From positions 124,001 to 188,000 of the forward strand of contig CAWDZA010000015.1 in assembly GCA_963806635.1 (NCBI GenBank): DNA of 64,000 bases, written 5' to 3'. Shown here one piece after another: positions 18,818 through 27,198 of this stretch. The notes beneath the pieces are model-generated. The model had not been told where the DNA came from. It saw only the letters and a list, made by a program, of their open reading frames with translations, and did not search any database. Each line of letters opens with the position of its first letter. Position 1 is the first letter of the stretch. This DNA is from CAVVEQ01 sp963806635 (GTDB taxonomy: Bacteria; Chloroflexota; Anaerolineae; Anaerolineales; Anaerolineaceae). A program made the position numbers and the translations under genes.

Positions 18818-19569
18818 CGTTCTTCTCCCTCTTCATTTGAAATTTGGTCGATAAGGGATTGCAAATAGACGCTTTCTTTCTTATCTAAATCGAGCCCATT
18901 CAGCAGGTCTGGCCTGCGGGTTAGTGTCCGTTTAATCGCTTGTTTCCTACGCCAGTCTGCGATTGTCTTATGGTTTCCCGAAAGGAGCACCTCGGGTACC
19001 TTCCAACCGCGAAAATCCTCGGGACGAGTAAAGTGCGGGTATTCCAGCAGCCCGGAGGCGAAGGAATCATCCTGCGCTCCTTCCGGGTCCCCCAGAACGC
19101 CGGGCAGGAAGCGGGCGACGCTATCCACCACGATCATCGCCGGCAATTCCCCACCGGTGAGGACGTAATCCCCAATGGAAATTTCATCTGTAACCAGATG
19201 CTCCCGGATGCGCTCGTCGATACCTTCATAATGCCCGCACAGAAGGCCGATGCGATCCAATCCAGCCAGCTCCTGCGCGATCCGATGGTTGAAGGGTCTA
19301 CCCTGGGGAGTGAGCAAAATGCATGGAATTGTTTTGTCCGTACCCAGAATAGATTCGACTGCCGCAAAAATCGGATCAGGCTTCATGACCATCCCACCGC
19401 CACCGCCATAGGGCGTGTCATCCGTGGTGTGGTGCTTATCCTGCGCCCAATCACGGATATTGTGCAGGCGAATATCGATTAATTTATTTTGAATAGCCCT
19501 TTTCAGTATGCTTGTTTCAAAATACGGGGTGAATACTTCGGGAAAGAGGGTGAAAATATCAAATTGCAT
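18814..19569 (-). CDS. trmD: tRNA (guanine-37-N1)-methyltransferase
   Basis: A 251-residue SPOUT methyltransferase that methylates G37 next to the anticodon and prevents +1 frameshifting. It starts with MQFDIFTLFPEVF and contains DDTPYGGGGGMVMKPDPIF, LLCGHYEGIDERI, the knot segment SIGDYVLTGGELPAMIVVD, and LLEYPHFTRPEDFRGWKVPEVLLSG-type blocks. Length matches the family. Unlike the common rpsP-rimM-trmD-rplS arrangement, it is followed by an MFS gene overlapping by 4 bases and no ribosomal protein gene is adjacent. Confidence 0.95.
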   Translation of the reverse strand: MQFDIFTLFPEVFTPYFETSILKRAIQNKLIDIRLHNIRDWAQDKHHTTDDTPYGGGGGMVMKPDPIFAAVESILGTDKTIPCILLTPQGRPFNHRIAQELAGLDRIGLLCGHYEGIDERIREHLVTDEISIGDYVLTGGELPAMIVVDSVARFLPGVLGDPEGAQDDSFASGLLEYPHFTRPEDFRGWKVPEVLLSGNHKTIADWRRKQAIKRTLTRRPDLLNGLDLDKKESVYLQSLIDQISNEEGEER

Positions 19570-19692
19570 ACCCTAATTCTAGCGATTTGCCACCTGGTGG
19601 GCAAGTGAAATTCTTAATATAGACCAGAGGTTATTTAATAATTACGTAAGTCATCCTCAATTTTTTATTTCAGGGGTTAAAATCTTCAGGTA

Positions 19693-20412
19693 ATGTCCAC
19701 GAATCAAGCCGGGTTATGGTTGGCCTTTTTAGCTGGATTGGCATCATTTTTATCCCCCTGCGTTTTATCCCTCGTTCCCGTGTATATCGGTTATCTTGGG
19801 GGCAGAGCCGTTGGTGATCAATCTTTACGATCAAACCGCTGGTTCATATTTATGCATGGCGTCGCCTTTGTGGTTGGTTTCAGCCTTGTGTTCATTTTTT
19901 TCAATATTATCGCCGGGTCGCTGGGGCTTCTCCTTTCGGATTTCCAGAGTTGGTTAGCCAGGATCGGGGGGCTTGTTGTGATCATTTTCGGGTTCCACAT
20001 GACGGGGATCTACCGAATCCCGATTTTGGATTACGAAAAAAAGGTACATCGATCCAAAATTCCGCAAGCGACCTTGATCTCCTCTTTCACAATGGGTATC
20101 TTTTTTTCAGCGGGTTGGATGCCTTGTGTAGGTCCCATCCTGGCCTGGATCCTCACCTTTTCTCTGAACGGCGGATCGATTGCCTGGGCAGCCTCGCTGG
20201 GATTGGCCTATTCCCTGGGCATGGCCATTCCCTTCCTGGCAGCCGCGCTGGGAATCGGCTGGGTGACGATCCTCCTGCAGCGTTACCCGCGGGTGATGAG
20301 AACGACGGAAGTGGTCATGGGGATCATCATGATCCTGGCGGGGACGCTGCTCTTCTTTGATTCTTATCGTTTGATCAATCGCATTTTCCCGTGGTTTCGC
20401 CCAATTCTTTGA
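19693..20412 (+). CDS. ccdA: Cytochrome c biogenesis protein CcdA (DsbD-like)
   Basis: A 239-residue inner-membrane protein with six hydrophobic helices that carries electrons from cytoplasmic thioredoxin to extracytoplasmic thiol proteins. The two redox cysteines are visible: Cys23 in FLSPCVLSLVPVYIGYLGG and Cys145 in SAGWMPCVGPILAW, both next to prolines as in the family. No partner thioredoxin-like gene is next to it. It diverges from trmD across about 120 bases. Confidence 0.9.
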   Translation: MSTNQAGLWLAFLAGLASFLSPCVLSLVPVYIGYLGGRAVGDQSLRSNRWFIFMHGVAFVVGFSLVFIFFNIIAGSLGLLLSDFQSWLARIGGLVVIIFGFHMTGIYRIPILDYEKKVHRSKIPQATLISSFTMGIFFSAGWMPCVGPILAWILTFSLNGGSIAWAASLGLAYSLGMAIPFLAAALGIGWVTILLQRYPRVMRTTEVVMGIIMILAGTLLFFDSYRLINRIFPWFRPIL

Positions 20413-20528
20413 AGTCAATATTGGTAGGAAAGGATTCAACATTATGCGTATTGAAAAATCGGGCTGTTTTGTAATACAATTCATTATGTTGCAGGAAAAT
20501 AAATTCCAAAAGAAAAGGAGAAATAAAA

Positions 20529-20964
20529 GTGACCTACGGAGCAGTTGATTTCCTTGCTCTTGAATTCAAGGGCAACAAATTTCGGGGAGAGATCCTCAAA
20601 GAGCTCAATAAGCTCATGTCCGAAAAGATCATCCGCGTGATTGACATGGTGATCATCTATAAGGATGCGCAGGGTGTGGTGACTGTTAAAGAGATCCAGC
20701 AACCCGATGTCGAATTTATCGCGATTTTTGATCCCACGAAAGTAGCCACCCAGGGTATGATCAAGAAAGACGATATCGAGATGATCGCTTCAAAAATCGA
20801 GAACAACAGCACTGCTGGATTGCTTCTATATGAGAATTTGTGGACGGTAGGTTTCAAGGAAGCCGTTATTACGTGCAGAAGGCCAGGTTTTAATGCAGGA
20901 ACGGATTCCGAACGAGGTTGTGCTTGAAGTGGTTGAGAGTTTAGCTCTCGCCGATAAATCGTAG
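20529..20964 (+). CDS. DUF6325-like protein, one frameshift
   Basis: A protein of about 144 residues by homology (TYGAVDFLALEFKGNKFRGE, VIDMVIIYKDAQG, GLLLYENLWTVGFKEAV) resembling the DUF6325 family, whose function is unknown. It starts at GTG with AGGAG about 10 bases upstream. As read, the frame ends early at 20927. One extra base near 20868-20872 shifts it; in the other frame the tail RAEGQVLMQERIPNEVV continues to TAG at 20962-20964, as the family expects. A SHOCT-domain gene follows 39 bases later, a common pairing. Confidence 0.6.
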
Positions 20965-21003
20965 ATACCAACAAATTTTCAAACACGAGTATTGGAGGAA
21001 AAA

Positions 21004-21309
21004 ATGAGAGTTGTTAGAAGAAGAGCTATTGGAAGATCTGTTGTGCGGACGGCTGCGACAACCGCAGTCGTAGTGGGAACAGCCCATGCAGTCAACAATG
21101 CCATGACCCCAAAAGAACAATCGCAACAAGCCCAGGCACCTGCCGAACCCGAGGTGGTTTATGTCCAGGCTCCCCCCGAGCAGCAACAACTTTCTGCACC
21201 TGCAGGAACAGATATAAATTCCCAGTTGATGCAGCTTTCCCAGCTTCATAATGCAGGCGTCCTCTCGGATGAGGAATTCACGCAGGCCAAGGCAAAGTTG
21301 CTTGGTTAA
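21004..21309 (+). CDS. SHOCT-domain protein
   Basis: A 101-residue protein. The N-terminus is basic (RVVRRRAIGRSVVRTA) followed by a small Ala/Thr/Val-rich stretch that could insert in the membrane, then a Gln/Ala/Pro-rich linker, and a C-terminal SHOCT helix pair (QLMQLSQLHNAGVLSDEEF, then KAKLL), an oligomerisation motif usually found at protein ends. The open frame starts at TTG 20992, but TTGGAGGAAAAA is the ribosome site for ATG 21004. It probably shares a transcript with the DUF6325-like gene. Confidence 0.75.
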   Translation: MRVVRRRAIGRSVVRTAATTAVVVGTAHAVNNAMTPKEQSQQAQAPAEPEVVYVQAPPEQQQLSAPAGTDINSQLMQLSQLHNAGVLSDEEFTQAKAKLLG

Positions 21310-21372
21310 TCATTAAGCAAATACCAATTATTCCTACGAGATTATTCTAATCTCCACGGGATAAAATGACCG

Positions 21373-21422
21373 ACCAGCCTTCGTTTCCGGGATCGCCCGG
21401 ATTCTGAGGCTGGTATTTTTAT
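21373..21422 (+). terminator. Rho-independent terminator
   Basis: An outer 8-bp stem (21373-21380 with 21407-21414) and an inner CCGGG/CCCGG stem are followed by ATTTTTATT. It ends the DUF6325-SHOCT transcript. Confidence 0.8.
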
Positions 21423-21461
21423 TGCAACAAATCAAGTATTCAATAATAGATGGAGGGAAGC

Positions 21462-22127
21462 ATGGCTGAAAAAACGGAATTAAAGAGTCTCGGTTATGAA
21501 ATATTCATTGGAGTTCTCTCGATCCTCTCCATCTTGAATATTGTCCTGGGCTTTCTTATACCAGATCAAGATATGACCGATGTTCTGAATATTATGAATT
21601 GGCTGTTCAGTATCATTTTCATTTGTGATTTTACTTACCGGATTCTCACCGCGCCTTCAAAAAGCAATTATTTCTTCCGTCAATTCGGTTGGGCTGACCT
21701 CCTGGCAAGCCTCCCGTTCGAACAGACTAAGATATTAAGGGTCTTCCGCCTCGTTCGTGTTTACCGATTGATGCGCGCAGTTGGACCTAAGAAAGTTGCC
21801 GATACGCTTCTTAAAGACCGGGCAGGAAGTGCGCTTATCATCCTGCTATTAATGGGTATCCTGGTCCTGGAATTCGGAAGTCTGGCAGTCCTAAGAGCAG
21901 AAGAGACAAATCCTGATGCGAATATCAAAACCGCCTCAGATGCGATCTGGTACACAATGGTTACCATTTCCACTGTTGGTTACGGGGATAGATACCCAAC
22001 AACAAATTGGGGAAGGATAATTGGAACGATAATTATTATCGTTGGCGTGGGTATTTTTGGTACATTCACCGGCTATCTTGCCAACCTGTTCCTATCCCCT
22101 CAGAAAAAAGAAGAATCCAGCAATTAG
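21462..22127 (+). CDS. Voltage-gated-type potassium channel
   Basis: A 221-residue six-helix channel. Four N-terminal hydrophobic segments include an arginine-repeat S4-like helix (ILRVFRLVRVYRLMR); then come pore helix and selectivity filter MVTISTVGYGDRYP near residue 180 and the last helix IIGTIIIIVGVGIFGTFTGYL. There is no cytoplasmic RCK domain after the pore. The ATG at 21450 contains the GGAGGG ribosome site itself, so the start is ATG 21462. It may set membrane potential or respond to stress. Confidence 0.88.
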   Translation: MAEKTELKSLGYEIFIGVLSILSILNIVLGFLIPDQDMTDVLNIMNWLFSIIFICDFTYRILTAPSKSNYFFRQFGWADLLASLPFEQTKILRVFRLVRVYRLMRAVGPKKVADTLLKDRAGSALIILLLMGILVLEFGSLAVLRAEETNPDANIKTASDAIWYTMVTISTVGYGDRYPTTNWGRIIGTIIIIVGVGIFGTFTGYLANLFLSPQKKEESSN

Positions 22128-22206
22128 TGCCCATCGTTCATTCATGATTCATTATTACAAAAAGGAATATAATTCCTGGTCTATTTAGTAGACCAAGGAG
22201 CACGTC

Positions 22207-22846
22207 ATGGATAAAAAATATTGGTATGTGATCATCGGGGTTGTCGTTGTTCTGGCTTTCTTGCTGATCCGCTCTTGCCAGCCAACCCCCGCACCGGCGG
22301 AAACGCCTCAGGTTCCGACCCTGGCTCCAGCAAGTTCGGCCACATCGACGCCCAAACCGACAGATCACCAATACCCCTGTGAAGCCCACCACCGCGCCGA
22401 CTTCCGTTGCCAGCGCGACTGCGAAACCGAAGCCGACAAATACTTCCCCGGCGCAGCCAAACCCGACCGCAACCTCTGCTCCGACCCAGGATCCTATCCA
22501 GCTGGTCATCTGGGAATGGGTCAGCCTGAAAATTAAATCCACAGGTGAAGTAAAGTTAAATCCTGACCCAAAATATTACACGATCGTCTTCTATCCGGAT
22601 GGCACGATTTCCGGCAAAGCTGATTGCAATACATTTAAGGGAAATTATTCTACGAATAACGGCTTCAAGATAAACGTGACGGGAACGACAAGAATGGCCT
22701 GCGAACCGGGGTCGATGGAAACCGAATATCTTGGATTGCTGGCGGAAATCGTTGCGGGAGGTCCGGATGGCAACAGCGGCCTTGCGCTGGAAACCGCTGG
22801 GGGGGAGAAACGCATGGAGTTTCAAAATGGTGGACCTGCGCAGTAA
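22207..22846 (+). CDS. META-domain (HslJ-like) protein, one frameshift
   Basis: A membrane-anchored protein with hydrophobic N-terminus (VIIGVVVVLAFLLI) and a cysteine in IRSC, then a Thr/Pro/Ala-rich linker and a C-terminal META/HslJ-like domain (YTIVFYPDGTISGKADCNTFKGNY, then MACEPGSMETEYLGLL). AAGGAG precedes ATG 22207. The frame of the first part ends at 22536; the linker and META domain are in the +1 frame, starting about 22340-22378, so one extra base lies in the repetitive linker. Such linkers tolerate change but not a frame loss. Function of META domains is poorly defined; surface or stress roles are known. Confidence 0.7.
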
Positions 22847-22871
22847 TGGATTGTATTTGAACATAGAACAG

Positions 22872-22898
22872 AAAACCCCGGGTTCCCGGGGTTTTTCT
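22872..22898. terminator. Bidirectional terminator
   Basis: Perfect AAAACCCCGGG/CCCGGGGTTTT inverted repeat with a 2-base loop between convergent genes ending at 22846 (+) and 22915 (-). Confidence 0.85.
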
Positions 22899-22914
22899 TT
22901 GCATCATTAAATAA

Positions 22915-23304
22915 TTAATGATGCTCGTGTTTTTCGGCTTCTTCAGCTTCCGTTTTAGTTTTATGTATCGTGCCATCGGGATGGTTTGGAGGCGAGTAAA
23001 TTGTGTACAGTTTCAATTGCTTCGTTTTTGATGTATTGATGACGTTGTGGTAAGTCCCAGCCGGAACGATCCCTGCTTCGTTTTCCTTAACGAGATGCTC
23101 ATCTTTCCCATTTAGTACGAATTTGGCTTCACCCTCTTCGACCCTGAAGAATTGGTCCACATGGTCATGGATTTCGTTCCCGATCTCCTCACCGGGCTGC
23201 AGGCACATCACGACCAGCTGGGCATGCTTGCCAGTGAAGAGTACCTGGCGAAAAAAACCATTTTTCAACGTGTCTTTTTCAATCGCGCCGAAGTATCCGA
23301 TCAT
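22915..23304 (-). CDS. Cupin-domain protein
   Basis: A 129-residue single-domain cupin. Motif 1 is EIGNEIHDHVDQFFRVEEGEAKF, with two His and one Glu as probable metal ligands, and motif 2 is GIVPAGTYHNVINTS. The last dozen residues are Glu/His-rich (EEAEKHEHH) and could bind metal. GGAGGAAAAA before ATG 23304 fixes the start; the longer open frame has no site. Cupins of this size act as isomerases, oxygenases or sensors; there is no context to choose. Confidence 0.8.
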   Translation of the reverse strand: MIGYFGAIEKDTLKNGFFRQVLFTGKHAQLVVMCLQPGEEIGNEIHDHVDQFFRVEEGEAKFVLNGKDEHLVKENEAGIVPAGTYHNVINTSKTKQLKLYTIYSPPNHPDGTIHKTKTEAEEAEKHEHH

Positions 23305-23452
23305 TTTTTCCTCCTGTAAGAATATAACTGATTTAATAATCATACAACGATGAAGGATGAAAATGCAACTTTTTATTTTCAGCGTTATACGTGCACTTGA
23401 ATATTTATGGCATTTCGGTTACAAAAGACCGATATATAAGCGAGGTTCAATC

Positions 23453-24652
23453 ATGCAGTCTTCAAACAAAAAATTATTTTCCATCTTTTTAATCGTTTTT
23501 ATCGATCTGCTCGGTTTCAGCATTATCCTGCCCCTGCTTCCCTTTTACGCAACCACTTTTGGCGCAAATGCCGTGACAACGGAAGCGCTGGTAGCCATTT
23601 ATGCGCTGCTGCAATTTATCAGTGCTCCCATTCTGGGTAGGATTTCCGACCAACGCGGTCGAAGGTTGGTTCTGCTTGTCAGTATTGCGGGTAATATCCT
23701 CGCTTATGTGATCCTGGGATTGGCTAATACGTTGCTGGTCATCTTTTTGGCACGCGCCATGGCGGGTTTCTTTGGCGGGAACATCAGCGTTGCCCAGGCG
23801 TATATCACCGATATTACAGATGAGAAAAACCGGGCCAAAGGTCTGGGCTTGATCGGAGCGGCTTTTGGGCTTGGTTTCATATTTGGGCCGGCACTGGGAG
23901 GGATCCTCAGTCAATTTGGCTTCATGGTTCCTGCCCTGGTTTCTGCCGGGCTTGCACTAATCAACCTGGTGCTGGTTTTCTTCTGGCTGCCCGAGTCGCT
24001 GACAAAAGAAAAGCGGGAAGCCATGGCAGGGCGGAAGCAGCAAATACCCTTCACCATTCCGGCACTCATCGCTGTGTTACGCAGACCGCATGTCGGTCCG
24101 CTGCTCTCCACCCGTTTCTTTTTTGCCATTGCGTTTTCCATGTTCACATCGGTTTTCGCTCTTTATGGACTGTATAAATTTAAATTGAATGAGCAGACCA
24201 CGGGTTATGTCCTGGCCTATGTGGGAGTCCTTTCGGTAATCGTTCAGGGTTTTCTAATCGGATTGCTGACAGCCAGGTTCAAGGAGGCGATCCTGATCTT
24301 TATATCGATCGTGATCATGTCCGTTTCGCTTTTGGGTTGGGCTCTGGCTCCATCCCTGGTGGCATTAATAATCATATTGATCCCGATAGCATTCGCGGGG
24401 GGGGTGTTCAACACAGTGATCAATAGTTCGATCAGCAAGTCAGTTCATCCGGATGAAGTTGGAGGAATGCTGGGCATCGGCGCCTCGCTGGAAAGCATGA
24501 CCCGGGTCATTTCCCCGATCCTGGGCGGTATCCTCCTTCAGCAATTCGGTGCAGGCGCCCCCGGGATCTTCTGCGCGATCGTGACTGCGATACTGGCTAT
24601 TTATTTATGGAGGACCGGCGAGCGCCCCATCGATGTTGCCCAACCTGTATAG
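23453..24652 (+). CDS. MFS transporter, TetA/multidrug-type
   Basis: A 399-residue drug:H+ antiporter-like MFS protein of the 12-helix class. Helix 1 has IDLLGFSIILPLLPFYATTFGA, close to TetA; the loop 2-3 motif A is GRISDQRGRRLVLLVS; motif C-like GAAFGLGFIFGPALGG lies in helix 5. ATG 23453 gives the expected N-terminus, whereas the open frame begins 32 codons earlier without homology. The substrate cannot be set from sequence; tetracycline resistance should not be assumed. Confidence 0.82.
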   Translation: MQSSNKKLFSIFLIVFIDLLGFSIILPLLPFYATTFGANAVTTEALVAIYALLQFISAPILGRISDQRGRRLVLLVSIAGNILAYVILGLANTLLVIFLARAMAGFFGGNISVAQAYITDITDEKNRAKGLGLIGAAFGLGFIFGPALGGILSQFGFMVPALVSAGLALINLVLVFFWLPESLTKEKREAMAGRKQQIPFTIPALIAVLRRPHVGPLLSTRFFFAIAFSMFTSVFALYGLYKFKLNEQTTGYVLAYVGVLSVIVQGFLIGLLTARFKEAILIFISIVIMSVSLLGWALAPSLVALIIILIPIAFAGGVFNTVINSSISKSVHPDEVGGMLGIGASLESMTRVISPILGGILLQQFGAGAPGIFCAIVTAILAIYLWRTGERPIDVAQPV

Positions 24653-24679
24653 GCAGGCGTTTCAAATTCTGAAGACGGG

Positions 24680-25675
24680 TTAATCTTTTTCGCTGAGCTG
24701 TCCAGTGAGTTCTTTCAATTCATTTCGATAAGTCCGGTAAGCCAGGATGGCTGCATCCCCTGGAAGGAGAATCTGACCCATCTTCTTGAGTTCCGATATT
24801 TTTGGCACCACCAGGCTCACCACCCTCTTATCCTGATTTGCGATCACAATACTTCCGAGCACTCCAAACCAATTAATGATGTCGCGGAGAATCGGAAGTC
24901 TGACCTGGTTTTGGTAGTACCGTCCATAAAGAATTCCGTTTTCATTATCAACCGGAACGAAGGCAATAAGAATCCGGGTGCCATCGCCGATCCGGTTTTC
25001 CCACAAGTTGGGAAAAATGAAAATTAAGAAAGGTTCACGGCTGGGCTGGGAAATTTGAACGGCTCGGATCGCAGGCGTTCCATCATCCAGACGGTTATAA
25101 ACCCAGAGCTTCAGAATGCCTTCCTCCAATTTCACCAGAGGCCCATCCACCAGGCTCCGGCCACCAGCGCCTATCGTGTTATAGTGAACGAAGGGGAGGT
25201 GCATGACGTCAAGTTGATTTTCCACCATACGGGAGTAATGTACCGGCCAATCCTGCTGAAAGCTTCGATAAGAAAAACGGCTGTCGATATCTTCATAGAA
25301 TTTTGGCGGTGGAAGCTGCTCCTCAGCCGGCTGTCCCCAGTAGATCCAAATCCAACCGTGAGCTTCGAAAACCGGGTATGTGGCTACCTCAAGGGCATTG
25401 GGTATCTTCCCATTCTTGCCTATCGCAGGCACAAACCGGCATTTTCCGGAAGCATCATATTCAAAACCATGGAATGGACACTGCAATCGATTCTCGATTA
25501 TTTTGCCCTGGCTCAAACGTGCACCCAGGTGCGGGCAAAGATCCCGCATGCAGGTTAGATTACCAGCTTGATCCCGCCAGAAAACAAGTTTCTCCCCCAT
25601 CCGAAGGACGCCCATGGGTTTTCCTTTTTTTACCTCTTTTGAATCTAGGACGATGTACCATTGATTTCTGATCAT
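24680..25675 (-). CDS. Rieske non-heme iron oxygenase, alpha-subunit type
   Basis: A 331-residue protein with an N-terminal Rieske domain, CPHLGA about 18 residues before CPFHGF (2 Cys, 2 His for the [2Fe-2S] cluster), and a C-terminal catalytic domain carrying ENQLDVMHLPFVHYNT, whose Asp and two His suit the mononuclear iron site. It resembles aromatic-ring hydroxylases and the chlorophyllide a oxygenase/PaO branch. No reductase or ferredoxin gene is nearby. It begins 19 bases after the photolyase stop on the same strand. It implies at least occasional exposure to oxygen. Confidence 0.85.
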   Translation of the reverse strand: MIRNQWYIVLDSKEVKKGKPMGVLRMGEKLVFWRDQAGNLTCMRDLCPHLGARLSQGKIIENRLQCPFHGFEYDASGKCRFVPAIGKNGKIPNALEVATYPVFEAHGWIWIYWGQPAEEQLPPPKFYEDIDSRFSYRSFQQDWPVHYSRMVENQLDVMHLPFVHYNTIGAGGRSLVDGPLVKLEEGILKLWVYNRLDDGTPAIRAVQISQPSREPFLIFIFPNLWENRIGDGTRILIAFVPVDNENGILYGRYYQNQVRLPILRDIINWFGVLGSIVIANQDKRVVSLVVPKISELKKMGQILLPGDAAILAYRTYRNELKELTGQLSEKD

Positions 25676-25694
25676 TAATGCAACCTCGTGACCA

Positions 25695-27089
25695 TCAAAT
25701 ATTATTAACCCGGCATCGCTGATAGGTTCTTACCGCTCTTAATTTTACAGCCTCGTGATCCACAATTGGAGCCGGATAATTAGGTCCGATACGGCAACCT
25801 GTTTTTATCTGCAAGCTATTCGGCATTTTCCACGGAGCATGAATGAACTCTGTGGGAACGTTCGAAAGCTCGGGAACCCAGCTTCGAATAAAAATTCCAT
25901 CTGGATCAAAACGCTGGCTCTGGATCACAGGATTGAATATGCGGAAATACGGCGCGGCGTCAGTCCCCGTTCCTGCCACCCACTGCCAGCCACCATTGTT
26001 AGACGCCGTGTCTCCATCGATCAGGTGCTCCATGAACCATCGTTCCCCAAGCTGCCAGTTGATCAACAGATCTTTTACGAGAAAGGAGGCAGTGATCATC
26101 CTTGCGCGGTTGTGCATCCACCCCGTTTGGGCCAATTGGCGCATACCGGCGTCCACGATCGGATAACCAGTAAGGCCAGCTTGCCAGGCAGCAAATTCAT
26201 TTCCAGGTTCGTTCCACTCCATGCTCCGCAAAGCAGGTCGGAATGCCTCCCTGGTTACATTCGGAAAGTGAAAGAGGATGGAAATGTAAAACTCCCGCCA
26301 GATCAATTCGCTCAGCCAGGTTTCGCCGCTCGCTTTTGCGCTGGCGGATGTTGCTTGCTCAATTCCTTTAAAAACAGCGGCAAAAACCTTACCAGGGGAG
26401 ATCATCCCGAAATGCAAATAGGGGGAAAGGATGGATGTACCATTCATTGCCATTAGGTCGCGGTTGAGAGAGTATCCATCCATTTTTTCGCGAACAAACC
26501 TCTCCAGCCTTCTCCTGGCCTCAACTTCCCCGGCGGGGAAATGATCATCAATGACCGATTCTGGTATGGGTAGGGATTCCAGCGCGGTTGCCGGGTGCCA
26601 GATCCCAGCGGGGATGGGTAATGATCGCTGGGAAATTGGGAGGGACATCCATTTGTGTTTGAAAGGGGTAAAAACTGTGTAAGGATTCCCATCATTTTTC
26701 AAAACCGCTGACGGGGGATGAAAGCTGAGCCCAGCCACCAAACGCAGAGGTAAGCGCTTACTGATGCTCGCATCCCTGTGGCGGGCGTAGGGAGTGTAAT
26801 CTTCTTCAGCGAAGATGTTATCTGCGCACGTTTCAGCAACCAGCCGGCTGAGTTGCTCAAGCGGATCTCCCCGTCGGACGATGAATCGGCTGCCTGTTGT
26901 GTTAAGGTCTTGATCAAGGCTTCTTAACCCTTGAAAGAGAAAACTTTGCTTTCGAGGAGTACTTTTGGTAAGAAGATGATCGTCTAGAATAAAAACCGGA
27001 ATGACCGAGCCGGCCTGGCTGGCCAGGGCCAGGGCTGGGTTATCCTCAAGACGAAGATCGCGGCGGATCCACCAAATGGAAACAGGCAT
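25695..27089 (-). CDS. phrB: Deoxyribodipyrimidine photolyase
   Basis: A 464-residue DNA photolyase of the cryptochrome family that repairs UV pyrimidine dimers with light. The antenna domain begins SIWWIRRDLRLEDNPAL. The FAD domain has WLSELIWREFYISILFHFP, TGYPIVDAGMRQLAQTGWMHNR and the signature DGDTASNNGGWQWVAGTGTD. GAAGGAA precedes ATG 27089, so the nine upstream codons of the longest frame are left out. It is transcribed away from zwf and is followed by the Rieske gene. Confidence 0.93.
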   Translation of the reverse strand: MPVSIWWIRRDLRLEDNPALALASQAGSVIPVFILDDHLLTKSTPRKQSFLFQGLRSLDQDLNTTGSRFIVRRGDPLEQLSRLVAETCADNIFAEEDYTPYARHRDASISKRLPLRLVAGLSFHPPSAVLKNDGNPYTVFTPFKHKWMSLPISQRSLPIPAGIWHPATALESLPIPESVIDDHFPAGEVEARRRLERFVREKMDGYSLNRDLMAMNGTSILSPYLHFGMISPGKVFAAVFKGIEQATSASAKASGETWLSELIWREFYISILFHFPNVTREAFRPALRSMEWNEPGNEFAAWQAGLTGYPIVDAGMRQLAQTGWMHNRARMITASFLVKDLLINWQLGERWFMEHLIDGDTASNNGGWQWVAGTGTDAAPYFRIFNPVIQSQRFDPDGIFIRSWVPELSNVPTEFIHAPWKMPNSLQIKTGCRIGPNYPAPIVDHEAVKLRAVRTYQRCRVNNI

Positions 27090-27198
27090 ACATTCCTTCG
27101 GGATGAAGTATCCCATGGTTTAGCATTTTCCAAGCAACCCCATACGGATTATTCACATTTCATTCAAATCGGGTAAGATTTACTTTGAAGAGGAAATT

